Shown: one piece after another, positions 1 through 8,543 of the stretch
Layout of the letters: each line of letters begins with the position of its first letter
Position numbering within the stretch: position 1 is the first letter of the stretch
Origin: Streptomyces europaeiscabiei
GTDB taxonomy: Bacteria > Actinomycetota > Actinomycetes > Streptomycetales > Streptomycetaceae
Direction of reading: 5' to 3'
Length of the DNA stretch: 64,000 bases
Assembly: GCF_036346855.1 (NCBI RefSeq)
Contig: NZ_CP107841.1
Coordinates: 1,860,001-1,924,000 of the forward strand
The notes under the pieces: model-generated
The model's input: only the letters and a program-made list of their open reading frames with translations
Databases searched by the model: none
Told to the model about the DNA's origin: nothing
Program-made: the position numbers and the translations under genes

Positions 1-1
1 C

Positions 2-268
2 GAGCGCCTGGCGGAGCTGGCCGTGGGCGCTCCCGCCGGCCGCGTCGACGACCTGGGAGGCCCCGAGATCCTGTCCTTCCCCCAGCTGGCCCACGCCTAC
101 CTCGCGGCCACCGGCCGTCGCCGCCCCCTGCTGAACGTCCCGCTGTTCGGCAAGGCGTACCGGGCCTTTCGCAGCGGCGGCCACCTCACGCCGGGGCGGG
201 CCGTGGGCAAGGGGACGTTCGGGGAGCACCTGGCGGAGCGGTTCGGTGGTGGTCGGGGGAAGGGGTGA
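2..268 (+). CDS. NAD(P)-binding SDR-type protein, C-terminal fragment (cut by window edge)
   Basis: Only the last 88 residues are present; the reading frame is open to the window edge, so the true start lies upstream. The residues VDDLGGPEILSFPQLA followed by a short basic tail look like the C-terminal part of atypical short-chain dehydrogenases (NmrA/complex-I-NDUFA9-like), in which this segment follows the Rossmann fold. The nucleotide-binding glycine motif would be outside the window, so the family call rests on the tail alone. Cofactor and substrate cannot be deduced. The third codon position is strongly G/C, as expected for a real gene here. Confidence 0.6.
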   Translation, partial: ERLAELAVGAPAGRVDDLGGPEILSFPQLAHAYLAATGRRRPLLNVPLFGKAYRAFRSGGHLTPGRAVGKGTFGEHLAERFGGGRGKG

Positions 269-527
269 GGGGCTGGGCGGGGACCGCTCAGGGGGTGGCG
301 GCGACACACCCCCTGAAGACAGCGGTGGCGGCGGGCGGCTCGGCGGCCGGCAGGTGAAACCGCCAGGTGAAACCGGCTGGGGTGACGGGCTGGGGTCACC
401 GGCAGGGATGACCGGCAGGGTGCCATCGATCGTCCGGCGCGTGGGCGGGGCGGCGGCCGCGTCGAGCGGCCTGCGGTGACGGGCGCCGCCGGGTCGGGCT
501 CGGAGCGCCCGGCCCGAAACGCGCCCG
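269..527. other. Gene-free spacer between the SDR tail and the ROK gene
   Basis: About 260 bases of G-rich sequence between two convergent genes. The frames that are open here lack a plausible ribosome binding site and conserved features. I see no clear terminator hairpin with a T-run. Confidence 0.4.
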
Positions 528-1733
528 CTATCGCGCGGGTGGTGCGAACAGCTCGTCCTGAGCCGCCTCCCGGGCCATGAGCAGCGCGCCGCGCAGCACA
601 GCGGCCCCGCCCAGGCCACTGGCCCGCACCTCGGTGGGCAACGGCGACATGGCCGCCAGCCGCTTGCCCACCCTTACGGCCAGCTCCTCCCCACCGGCCT
701 GCCCGACCTCACCCCCGAGCACCACACAGCCCGGGTCGAGCACCGCGACGACGGAGGCAGCGCCGAGGGCGAGGCGGTCGGCGAGGGCGTCGAGGAAGCG
801 GGCGCGGGGGTCGGCCGAAGGGCCGGGCGCGGCCGAGAGTCCGGCGACCGCCGCCCGTACCAGCGTCGCCGCGTGCGGCTCGTTCGGGGCTGCCTCGGCC
901 GTGACGCCGTGTGCGGTGGCCAGTGCCGCCACCGCCGCCGCGCCGCCCAGGGAATGGAAGCCGCCCTCGCAGTCGGTGGCCGAGGGGACCGTGGTCGTAC
1001 CGGGAACAGGGAGAAAGCCGATCTCGCCCGTGCCGCCGGAGGCGCCCCGGCGGAGGTGGCCGTCGAGAACGACCGCGGCGCCGGTACCCAGGCCGAGCCA
1101 GAGGAGGACGAAGGTGTCGCGGTCGCGGGCGGCGCCGTCCCGCTGTTCGGCGAGGGCGGCGAGGTTGGTCTCGTTCTCGACGAGGACACGGGCGGGGAAC
1201 CGCTCGCCGAGGGCGGCGACCAGGCGGCGGTGCCATTCGGGGAGGCCGCTGGAGACGCGGAGTTCGCCCGTGGCCGGGTCGATCAGACCGGGGGCGCCGA
1301 TCGCCACCGTGTGCAGCCGGTCGGCGCCCGCCTCCTTCGCGGCACGCTCCACCAGGGTGACCGCCTGCTCCACCGCGGGCCCCGTGCCGGCGTCGTCCGC
1401 GATCGGGACGGACTCCCGCGCCAGCTCCGTACCGAGCAGATCGGCGACGACGACCGTGACGCCCTCGGTGCGCACATCGAGCGCGGCGAGATGCGCACGG
1501 TCCGCCACGATGCCGTAGAGACGGGCGTTGGGCCCGCGCCGTTGCTCCCCCGACTCCCCCACGACCTCGATCAGACCGGCGGCCGTGAGGCGCTCCACGA
1601 GGTCGGCGACCGTGGGCCGGGACAGACCGGTGAGCTGCTTCAACTGCCCGGCCGTCAGCGGCCCTTCCTGCTGCAGCAGCCGCAGGGCGAGCCGGTCGTT
1701 GATGGCTCGGGCGGTGCTGGGTGATGCGGGCAT
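528..1733 (-). CDS. ROK-family transcriptional regulator
   Basis: This is a 401-residue DNA-binding protein. An N-terminal winged helix (about residues 15-60, around QLKQLTGLSRPTVADLVERL) is followed by a ROK sugar-kinase-like domain containing GLGTGAAVVLDGHLRRG. Two features argue for a regulator and not a kinase. The usual catalytic Asp position reads NET (in VENETNLAALAE), where active kinases have a D. The zinc motif CxCGxxGC of ROK kinases is absent, replaced by TDCEGGFHSLGG. It is divergent from an MFS transporter at 2155, and an 8+7+8 palindrome lies 64 bases from its ATG. Repression of the transporter relieved by a sugar or sugar derivative is the likely role (inference). The effector is unknown. 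Confidence 0.9.
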   Translation of the reverse strand: MPASPSTARAINDRLALRLLQQEGPLTAGQLKQLTGLSRPTVADLVERLTAAGLIEVVGESGEQRRGPNARLYGIVADRAHLAALDVRTEGVTVVVADLLGTELARESVPIADDAGTGPAVEQAVTLVERAAKEAGADRLHTVAIGAPGLIDPATGELRVSSGLPEWHRRLVAALGERFPARVLVENETNLAALAEQRDGAARDRDTFVLLWLGLGTGAAVVLDGHLRRGASGGTGEIGFLPVPGTTTVPSATDCEGGFHSLGGAAAVAALATAHGVTAEAAPNEPHAATLVRAAVAGLSAAPGPSADPRARFLDALADRLALGAASVVAVLDPGCVVLGGEVGQAGGEELAVRVGKRLAAMSPLPTEVRASGLGGAAVLRGALLMAREAAQDELFAPPAR

Positions 1734-2154
1734 GCCGGGATCCTCCCAGATCTGCGGCGCCGTACGGCCGGTGGCCCTCGGGCGGCCGCTCCCTATCTAT
1801 CAGGCAGGGTTCCTGATAGTTTACTGCGGCGCGCCGAAGGCCGGGTGGGCGGAGGGCACCGGGGAACCGGAAACTCGAAGGGCTTCGAGAAGTCCGGAGG
1901 TTTCGGGGACGTCGAAGCACTTCGCGCGCCGGGAGGCTTCGAGGACGTCGGACGCTTCGCGCACTTCGGAGGCTTCGAGGGCAGCGGGCGAGTCGGAGTA
2001 CGGGACGCCGAAGCTCCGGGTTCTGCGACGCTTCGAGAACACCGGCAGCGCAGAGAACCCGGCGGCACCCGCAGGCCTGCGGGCCCGTGGGCGACGACGG
2101 ACGACGACCGGGCACGCCGACATCGCGGCGCATCGAAGTACAGGGAGGCGGAGA
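1734..2154. other. 421-base divergent intergenic region (ROK / MFS)
   Basis: Besides the operator at 1797, this stretch is built of many CTTCG/CGAAG words, including the palindrome CTCGAAG-GG-CTTCGAG at 1874-1889. GGAGGCTTCGAGG also occurs twice, in the regions around 1931 and 1970. All frames are open because of base composition, but none has a convincing start. It probably holds both promoters plus a degenerate repeat. Confidence 0.45.
1797..1819. promoter_or_regulatory. Palindromic operator candidate for the ROK regulator
   Basis: CTATCAGG, seven bases (CAGGGTT), then CCTGATAG form a perfect 8-bp inverted repeat. It lies in the divergent intergenic region just upstream of the ROK start and overlaps T/A-rich sequence that could serve as a -10 element in either direction. 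A dyad of this size fits a dimeric winged-helix repressor. No experimental support is available. Confidence 0.55.
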
Positions 2155-3366
2155 ATGAGCGTGGTGGTCTACGAGCAGCGCGAGGTGAGGCGGGCGCGGT
2201 ACGCGGTGGCGGCCGTGTTCGCGGTGCACGGCGCCGTCACCGGCTCGTTCGCGACCCGCGTGCCGTGGATCCAGGACCACGCGGGGGTCAGCGCGGGCCA
2301 ACTGGGCCTCGCCCTCGCCTTCCCGGCGATCGGCGCGTCCTTGGCGATGCCGCTCGCGGGCCGGATCAGCCACCGCTTCGGCGCCCGCACCGCACTGCGC
2401 GGACTGCTCTCCCTGTGGACGCTCGCGCTGATCCTGCCGTCCCTCTCGCCGAATCTCTGGACGCTCTGCTTCGCGCTGTTCGTGTACGGCGCGTCGGCGG
2501 GCATGGCGGACGTCGCGATGAATGCGCTCGGCGTCGAGGTGGAAAGCCGTCTCGGGAAGTCGATCATGTCGGGCCTGCACGGTATGTGGAGCGCGGGCGC
2601 CCTCGTCGGCTCGGCGGCCGGTACCCTCGCCGCCCATCTGGGCTCGGACGCCCGGCTGCACCACGCGCTTGCGGCGGTCACGCTCACCGCCCTCGGTCTG
2701 GTCGCCTGCCAGTGGGTACTGGACCTCAGGGCCACCGAGGACGAGGAGCCGCCGCCCAGGTTCGCGCTACCGCCGAAGTCGGCGCTGCTGATCGGCGCGG
2801 TCGGGTTCTGCGCGGTGTTCGCGGAAGGGGCGGCGCTGGACTGGTCGGCGGTCTATCTGCGGGACCAGTTGGAGACCTCGGCCGGGCTCGCGGCGGCGTG
2901 CACCACCGGTTTCATGCTGACCATGGCGGTGGCCCGGCTCGCGGGCGACGCGGTGGTCAACCGTTTCGGCGCGGTCCGTACCGTCCGGGCGAGCGGTGTG
3001 CTGGCCGCGCTCGGCGGGGTCCTGATCGTCTTCGCGAACCAGCCGGCGCTCGCCATGGGCGGCTTCGCGCTGATGGGGCTCGGCATCGCGGTCGTCGTCC
3101 CGCTCTGCTTCGCCGCCGCCGGCCGCAGCGGGCCGAACCCCAGCCAGGCCATCGCGGGCGTCGCGACCATCACGTACACCTCCGGCCTGGTCGCGCCGAG
3201 CGCGATCGGCGGTCTGGCTCAACTGACCAGCCTGGTCGTGTCGTTCGGCCTGGTCACCGTGCTGGCGTGCGGCTTGGTCGCCTTCGCGGGCGTCCTGCGC
3301 ACCAGCGACCGGGACCGCCCACGACTCACGCGGACGGACGTAGCAATTCCCGACCCGAAGCCCTGA
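2155..3366 (+). CDS. MFS transporter adjacent to ROK regulator
   Basis: This 403-residue membrane protein of the major facilitator superfamily has about 12 predicted hydrophobic segments. It carries an A-loop type motif after TM2 (GRISHRFGARTALRG), and the second half repeats the pattern (RLAGDAVVNRFGAVRTVR). The start at 2155 is preceded by GGGAGGCGGAGA, a good ribosome binding site; the frame is open further upstream but without conserved sequence. It is divergent from the ROK regulator with a palindromic operator between them, so it is probably the regulated target. Direction and substrate (sugar export or uptake) cannot be read from the sequence. Confidence 0.88.
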   Translation: MSVVVYEQREVRRARYAVAAVFAVHGAVTGSFATRVPWIQDHAGVSAGQLGLALAFPAIGASLAMPLAGRISHRFGARTALRGLLSLWTLALILPSLSPNLWTLCFALFVYGASAGMADVAMNALGVEVESRLGKSIMSGLHGMWSAGALVGSAAGTLAAHLGSDARLHHALAAVTLTALGLVACQWVLDLRATEDEEPPPRFALPPKSALLIGAVGFCAVFAEGAALDWSAVYLRDQLETSAGLAAACTTGFMLTMAVARLAGDAVVNRFGAVRTVRASGVLAALGGVLIVFANQPALAMGGFALMGLGIAVVVPLCFAAAGRSGPNPSQAIAGVATITYTSGLVAPSAIGGLAQLTSLVVSFGLVTVLACGLVAFAGVLRTSDRDRPRLTRTDVAIPDPKP

Positions 3367-3544
3367 CACCGCGGCCGTCCACGGAGGCGGACACAGGGTC
3401 CCCGCGTCCAGCCGTACGAGGACGTGGAAGGCGCGGACATCGAGCCGTGCGAGCGGTACGAGGACGTGTAGGACGCCGACATCCAGCCAGTACGAGCGGG
3501 ACACGGGCTCGGGCTCGGCCCGTGCCGGGACTACGAGTGTCCGC

Positions 3545-3590
3545 CTCACCCCCGCGCGTCTCTCACCCCCGCGTGTCCCTCACCCCCGCG
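3545..3590. repeat. Three 17-bp tandem repeats at the 3' end of the GH6 gene
   Basis: CTCACCCCCGCG recurs at 3545, 3562 and 3579, each copy 17 bases from the next; the last copy contains the GH6 stop codon. Just upstream (3412-3510) a looser repeat of TACGAGGACGTG plus GACATC is visible. These look like local slippage products between convergent genes. Confidence 0.6.
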
Positions 3591-4806
3591 CCAGCTCGTA
3601 CGCGTACCCCGGTGAGAACGCCCCCGCCCTCCCCCGGCAGCCGTCGGACTCGCCGGGCAGTTTCACCCACAGGTAGGCGTCGATGCGGGGCTCCCCGGTG
3701 GTGAGGGTCGGTGGTCGGCCGAGGCCGCGGCCTGCGGGGTCGCACCACTCACCGTCGGCCGGGGCGCCGTTGCCGTTGCGGCTGGTGTCGATGACGGCAC
3801 CGAGGCCCGCGGGGCCGCCGAGGGCGTCGAGGACCCGGCGGTCGTAGGCGGCCTCGGCCTGCGTGCGGTTGAAGTTGGACACGTTGCTGAAGACGCCGTC
3901 GGAGCCGTCGGGCGAGGCGGCGCCCGCCCGGCGGAGAAGTGCGGCCTGCTTTCCCGGCACGTTCCACTCCGAGTGCCCGGCGTCGTAGTAGACGCGGGCA
4001 TGGGGGTCGGCGGCCTTCAGGACGCGTCCGGCGCGAGCGAGCGAGGCGAAGCGGTCGGCACGGGTCTCGGCGGAGAGGCAGTCGGACTGGGCGATCGCGT
4101 CCGGCTCCAGGATCACGATGACGTCGTCCGACCCGAGCCCGGCGGCGAACGCGTCGATCCAGGCGTCGTACGCGTCCAGGCTCGGCGCCCCGCCCTGCGA
4201 GGCCCCTCCGCAGTCGCGGTCGGGGATCGCGTACGCCACGAGGACGGGCACCTGCCCCCGCGCGGCGCCCGCGGAGGCGACCGCCGCGACCCGGGACCTG
4301 GTGGTGGCCGGGGTGGGGTCGGTGAACCAGACGGCGGCCGGACGGTCGGCGATGCCGGTCTCGATGGCGGTGCTGCGCGGATCGTCCGGGTTGTCCCGGA
4401 CCCAGTCGAGAACCTGGGAGTCGGGGTGGCGGTAGAGCGCGCCGGGGCCGGGCACGGGTTGCGTCCGCCGTTCGGTCCGCTGCGCCGAGGGCCCCACCCT
4501 GGCCTCCTCGGACGGTACGGGCGATTTCGAAGGCGGGGGCGCGGTGCGTGACGGGTGGGGCGAGCCCGCGGTCGGCTCGGTCGGCTCGGTCCGTCCGACC
4601 GCATCGGACAGGAGGCCCGGTGAGCGGCTCGCCAGTGGCCGGGCCTCGTGCGCGGCACCTCTTTCGCCGCCCAGCGCGGCCACCATCCCGGTGACGGTTC
4701 CGACGACTGCCATGGCCGCCGCCGCTGCCACCAGGGCGCCGCGCCTGGCCGCCCGCCTGCGCTCGGCTCGGCGTGCGGCCAGACGCCGGGCGCGCATGCC
4801 TGACAC
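3580..4806 (-). CDS. Glycoside hydrolase family 6 (cellulase/cellobiohydrolase type)
   Basis: This is a 408-residue exported beta-1,4-glucan hydrolase. Both family signatures are visible: VAYAIPDRDC (VxYxxPxRDC) and ILEPDAIA, whose Asp is the expected catalytic acid. The C-terminal active-site segment SRNGNGAPADGEWCDPAGRGLG also fits the family. The N-terminus has an arginine-rich stretch and then a hydrophobic segment (about residues 22-45), so it is secreted or membrane-anchored. A Ser/Pro-rich linker (to about residue 110) precedes the catalytic domain. No cellulose-binding module is present. The GTG at 4806 is chosen because GGGGGGAG lies six bases upstream; an in-frame ATG at 4797 is an alternative. 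Confidence 0.9.
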   Translation of the reverse strand: MSGMRARRLAARRAERRRAARRGALVAAAAAMAVVGTVTGMVAALGGERGAAHEARPLASRSPGLLSDAVGRTEPTEPTAGSPHPSRTAPPPSKSPVPSEEARVGPSAQRTERRTQPVPGPGALYRHPDSQVLDWVRDNPDDPRSTAIETGIADRPAAVWFTDPTPATTRSRVAAVASAGAARGQVPVLVAYAIPDRDCGGASQGGAPSLDAYDAWIDAFAAGLGSDDVIVILEPDAIAQSDCLSAETRADRFASLARAGRVLKAADPHARVYYDAGHSEWNVPGKQAALLRRAGAASPDGSDGVFSNVSNFNRTQAEAAYDRRVLDALGGPAGLGAVIDTSRNGNGAPADGEWCDPAGRGLGRPPTLTTGEPRIDAYLWVKLPGESDGCRGRAGAFSPGYAYELARG

Positions 4807-4989
4807 GTGGTGCTCCCCCCTGCTCCCCGGACCGGCTCCCCGGAACCGCTGCCCGCTCCCCGGACCTGCTCCCCGGACCGCGTTCCGTCGGCTTTCCGAT
4901 ACTTCCCGCCGGGCCCGCGTTACCCCGTTCCGGGGACGCGACGGGCACGGCGACGCCGGTGGCAGCCTAGGCCTGGGACCCTGCCCCCT

Positions 4990-5673
4990 ATGGCGCAGTT
5001 GGAGCAATTCACCAATTCCGTGGACTCGGTGGACACCGTCGTCTCCCGTATGCACGCCCTCGACGCGGTCCTGCCCGAGCGGGACGGGATCGCCGTCTTC
5101 AACCGCGTCTACCTCACCGTCACGGAGGCCATCGACCGACGACTGGACTCCGGCCACTTCCCGGACGCCGAGGCCGCGATCACCTTGGACGTGCTCTTCG
5201 CCGAGCGGTATCTGAGCGTCGCCGAGGGCGGCTGTGCGCCCGCCTGCTGGCGGCCGCTGCTGCAGTTCCGGCACCATCCCGGCGTACGGCCACTGCAGTT
5301 CGCCCTCTGCGGCATCAACGCGCACATCGGACACGATCTCGCGCTGGCCGTCGTGGACACCTGTCGTACGCTCGGCTGCGAACCCGCCGACCTGGAGGAC
5401 GAGTTCGAGCATGTGGGCGATGTCCTCGTGTCGCTGGAGGAGCACATCCGCGAGGAGCTGATGCCGGGGCCGGATCTCCTGCAGATCGCCGATCCGCTCA
5501 CCCATCTGCTCGGCGCGTGGAGCCTGGAACGGGCCCGTGAGGCCACCTGGTCGACCGCCCGCGCACTGTGGGCGCTGCGTGGACTCCCCGATCTCGCCGA
5601 GGAGTCCGCCCTCCGCCTGGACGCGGCGGTGGGCCTGACGGGCCGCATGCTGCTGACCCCGCTGCCGACCTGA
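4990..5673 (+). CDS. DUF5995 family protein
   Basis: A 227-residue soluble protein that I assign to the actinobacterial DUF5995 family by its overall pattern: an alpha-helical N-terminus with RMHALDAVLPERDGIAVFNRVYLTVTE (split here only by length), a central FRHHPGVRPLQFALCGINAHIGHDLA, and a C-terminal WSLERAREATW. The conserved histidines and asparagine of NAHIGHDL suggest a metal or ligand site, but no activity is known. It is transcribed divergently from the GH6 gene. There is no signal peptide or membrane segment. Confidence 0.8.
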   Translation: MAQLEQFTNSVDSVDTVVSRMHALDAVLPERDGIAVFNRVYLTVTEAIDRRLDSGHFPDAEAAITLDVLFAERYLSVAEGGCAPACWRPLLQFRHHPGVRPLQFALCGINAHIGHDLALAVVDTCRTLGCEPADLEDEFEHVGDVLVSLEEHIREELMPGPDLLQIADPLTHLLGAWSLERAREATWSTARALWALRGLPDLAEESALRLDAAVGLTGRMLLTPLPT

Positions 5674-5720
5674 CCGGCCGCCACCGACCGCCACCGACAG
5701 GCCCCGGTCCTCTGGCAGTT

Positions 5721-7433
5721 CTAGTCCTCCGGCAGTTCCACCGGTGCGATCTCGTCGTAGACGTCCCCGGGCCCGGGGTTGGTCGCGTCGGTGGCGCCCC
5801 CGAAGTGGTGCATGACGCCCCAGACCGCGTTGAGCGCGGTCTGGATCGCGCCCTCGGCCCAGCCGGCCGTCCAGGAGATGTCGTCGCCGGCGAGGAAGAT
5901 GCCCCGCTTGTCCTCGGGCAGCCGGTCCTGCATGAAGTGTGTGAACAGGCGCCGCTGGTAGCGGTAGTGGCCGGGCAGGTTCGCCTTGAACGCGCCCATG
6001 AAGTAGGGCTCGTTCTCCCAGGAGACGGTCACCGGGTTGCCGATGACGTGGCTGCGGATGTCGACCTTCGGGTAGATCTCGCCGAGCGACTTCAGCATGA
6101 CCTCCATCCGCTCGCTCGCGGACAGCGGCAGCCACTTCAGGCTGTCGTCGCACCACGTGTAGGAGAGGCAGATGACGGCGGGCTTGTCCGGACCGTCGTC
6201 GAGGAGGTAGGTCCCGCGCGTCATCCGGTCGGTGAGCGTCATCGACATGACGTCCCTGCCGGTCGGATTTCCCCTGTCGTCGACGGCCTTGTCCAGCCAG
6301 AAGGGCCGGTCGACCGGGACGAACAGCTTCGAGCTCTCCATGTAGTGCGTCCGCTCGATGGCGGTCCAGTGGTCGATCGGGAAGAGCGAGTCGTCGCAGG
6401 CGATCTTCGACAGCAGCATCCAGGACTGGGCGGTGAAGATCGCCACCTGGTAGGTGCGGATGTCGCCGTTCGCGTCCGTCACGGTGATCCGGTTGCCGGC
6501 GGTCCGGTGCAGCCGGGTCACGGCGGGCCGCGGCTCACCGTCGACGTGCAGGGACTTCAGGGACGTCCCGTACGGCCAGTGCACGATCTTCTCCGGCTCG
6601 CGCTCCCACAGCCGCAGCGGGAGCTGCTGGCTGCCGCCGACGATGCCGCGGTGGTGGTCGTCGGCCTCGGTGTAGACGACCCGCAGGATCTCCAGGATGG
6701 AGTTGGGGAAGTCGGTGTCCCAGCCGCCCGTGCCGAAGCCGACCTGGCCGAAGATCTCGCGGTGCCGGAAGGACCTGAAGGCCTCGGAGTCGCAGAGGAA
6801 GCCGTAGAAGGTCTGGTTGTCGAGCCGCTCGACGAGCTTCCCCCAGATCTCCCGGATGCGCGGCACATCGCGCTCACGCAGCGCCCGGTTCATGTCGGAG
6901 AAGTCGGCGCCGTCTTCGAGGCAGGCGTTCCAGGCCGCGGCGACGTCCCGGTACACCTGCGGCAGGTCGTCGATCGTCTCGGCGTAGTGCGACTCGCCCT
7001 TGAGGTCGACGACGGTCGAGGGCGTGGCCTCCGCCAGGGGGTTGGGGAAGGGCCGGGTCTCCAGACCGGCCAGATCGATGTAGTGCTGCAGCGCGGTGGA
7101 GGACGGCGGAAAGCGCATGGCCCCCATCTCGGCCGTGAGGGAAGGATCGCAGCCGTCGAACCCGACCGTCCGCAGGCGCCCGCCGATCCGGTCGGCCTCG
7201 TACACGACCGGCTTGAGCCCCATCTTCATCAGCTCGTACGCCGCCACGATGCCGGACAGTCCGCCGCCGATGACCGCGACCTCGGTGCCGTGCTCGGTGG
7301 CCGGTATCTGCCCCAGGCCGGCCGGGTGGGCCAGGAAGTCGTCGTACGCGTACGGGAAGTCCGGGCCGAACATGGTGATCGGCTGCTGCTGCTCGTCTGC
7401 GTGCTCGATGGCGTTGGGCACGGTGGACGTCAT
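5721..7433 (-). CDS. Flavin monoamine / L-amino acid oxidase
   Basis: This 570-residue FAD enzyme oxidises an amine or amino acid substrate. The dinucleotide-binding motif (about residues 53-85) reads VIGGGLSGIVAAYELMKMG and continues into an ADRIGGRLRT segment typical of monoamine oxidases. The C-terminal FAD motif GIFLAGDDISWTAGWAEGAI is intact. Length and the long N-terminal extension resemble tryptophan 2-monooxygenase / L-amino acid oxidases. It lies 57 bases downstream of a nitrilase-superfamily hydrolase on the same strand. The pair could form an oxidative decarboxylation-then-amide hydrolysis route such as tryptophan to indole-3-acetamide to indole-3-acetate. That pathway is an inference, not visible in the sequence. 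Confidence 0.88.
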   Translation of the reverse strand: MTSTVPNAIEHADEQQQPITMFGPDFPYAYDDFLAHPAGLGQIPATEHGTEVAVIGGGLSGIVAAYELMKMGLKPVVYEADRIGGRLRTVGFDGCDPSLTAEMGAMRFPPSSTALQHYIDLAGLETRPFPNPLAEATPSTVVDLKGESHYAETIDDLPQVYRDVAAAWNACLEDGADFSDMNRALRERDVPRIREIWGKLVERLDNQTFYGFLCDSEAFRSFRHREIFGQVGFGTGGWDTDFPNSILEILRVVYTEADDHHRGIVGGSQQLPLRLWEREPEKIVHWPYGTSLKSLHVDGEPRPAVTRLHRTAGNRITVTDANGDIRTYQVAIFTAQSWMLLSKIACDDSLFPIDHWTAIERTHYMESSKLFVPVDRPFWLDKAVDDRGNPTGRDVMSMTLTDRMTRGTYLLDDGPDKPAVICLSYTWCDDSLKWLPLSASERMEVMLKSLGEIYPKVDIRSHVIGNPVTVSWENEPYFMGAFKANLPGHYRYQRRLFTHFMQDRLPEDKRGIFLAGDDISWTAGWAEGAIQTALNAVWGVMHHFGGATDATNPGPGDVYDEIAPVELPED

Positions 7434-7490
7434 GGGGTACGGACTCCTAGCGGAAAGGGGTGTGCGGGGCGGGGCGGGGCGGGGCGGGTC

Positions 7491-8279
7491 TCAGACGAGG
7501 GACCCGTAGAGACCGGGACGACGGTCCCGGAGATACGGGTTCGCCTCGCGCTGGGCCGCGAGGAAGGCGGGGTCGACATCGGCGAGGACGAGCTCGTCCT
7601 CACGTCCGGCCCGGGTACGTGCGACCCCGTCGGGCCCGGCCAGTGCGGAGAGCCCGACGAACTCGAACTCCCCTTCGCGGCCGACCCGGTTGACGTACGC
7701 GACGTACATCTGGTTCTCGAAGGCCCGCACCGGGATCATCGACTCGGCGACGAACTGGAACGGATGCATCTGGGCCGTCGGCACCACGAGCAGGTCGGTG
7801 CCGGCGAGGGCGTGGGCACGGACGTTCTCCGGGAACTCCACGTCGTAGCAGATCAGGATCCCGACGCGGAGCCCGTCCAGCTCGGCCTGGACGACGGACT
7901 GCTCGCCCGGCGTGAAATGATCGCGCTCGAAGCAGCCGAACAGGTGGGTCTTGCGGTAGTTCGCCAGCCGGACGCCGTCGGCGGAGACGAGCTGCGCCGA
8001 GTTGAAGACCGCCTCACCGGCGCGCTCCGGGTACCCGTACGCGATCGCGACCCCGTGCCGCCCCGCGATCTCGGCGACCGCGTCGGCCGCGTCACCGTCG
8101 GCCGCCTCGGCGAGCCGCGCGATGTCGTCGCCGATCGCATAGCCCGTGAGGAACATCTCCGGCGCCACCACCAGCCCCGCCCCGGCCGCGGCGGCCCGCC
8201 CCGCGGCCTCGTCGAGCACCTTCAGGTTCCCGACGACCGAGCCGGGACGACCGGAGCTCTGGAGCAGGGCGGTACGCAT
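7491..8279 (-). CDS. Carbon-nitrogen hydrolase (nitrilase superfamily)
   Basis: This 262-residue amidase or nitrilase-like hydrolase has the complete catalytic triad: Glu41 in VVAPEMFLTGY, Lys110 in NYRKTHLFG and Cys144 in ILICYDVEFPEN. Its length is that of single-domain amidases. It is the first gene of a probable two-gene operon with the flavin amine oxidase, whose amide-type product it could hydrolyse (inference). The ATG at 8279 starts the conserved fold directly (MRTALLQSSG), so the start is reliable. Upstream lie two direct repeats of CGATTCGTTGCGT that may be regulator sites. Confidence 0.9.
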   Translation of the reverse strand: MRTALLQSSGRPGSVVGNLKVLDEAAGRAAAAGAGLVVAPEMFLTGYAIGDDIARLAEAADGDAADAVAEIAGRHGVAIAYGYPERAGEAVFNSAQLVSADGVRLANYRKTHLFGCFERDHFTPGEQSVVQAELDGLRVGILICYDVEFPENVRAHALAGTDLLVVPTAQMHPFQFVAESMIPVRAFENQMYVAYVNRVGREGEFEFVGLSALAGPDGVARTRAGREDELVLADVDPAFLAAQREANPYLRDRRPGLYGSLV

Positions 8280-8387
8280 GCGTGTTCCTCACCGGGACAG
8301 GGGGTTTGGGGGCCATCCATGGGGCCATCTAGACGGTACGGTCGGCGCGCGGGGCCGGACAAGCAGGAGCCATTGCGCGCCGAGGCG

Positions 8388-8431
8388 CGATTCGTTGCGT
8401 ACCTGATGCCACGGACGACGATTCGTTGCGT
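8388..8431. promoter_or_regulatory. Direct repeats CGATTCGTTGCGT, 31 bp apart
   Basis: Two identical 13-mers at 8388-8400 and 8419-8431 lie about 110-150 bases upstream of the nitrilase ATG. The 31-bp period is three helical turns, so both copies face one side of the helix. The TCGTTGCG core also occurs upstream of the amino-acid permease at 18703-18709, next to an Lrp/AsnC regulator. Regulator identity is inferred only. Confidence 0.4.
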
Positions 8432-8437
8432 CTGTGC

Positions 8438-8512
8438 TCAGGGGCGCGCCCCGCTCCCCGAGGGAACGGGGAACCGCGAGATCGATCACGCCGAACCCGC
8501 GGCCGCCCGCGG
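8438..8512. repeat. Dispersed Streptomyces intergenic repeat, copy 1
   Basis: CTCAGGGGCGCG, GGGGAACCGCGAGATCGATCA and CGAACCCGCGGCCGCC appear in order. The same order of blocks (GGGGCGCGGGGAACTGCGCG, then ACGAACCCGCAGCC) recurs in other gene spacers of this window. It ends close to the stop of the MFS gene at 8544 and may act as an RNA stem-loop region. Confidence 0.45.
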
Positions 8513-8543
8513 CCCCCCGGTCCATCCCCCTCGCTCCGTCCCC

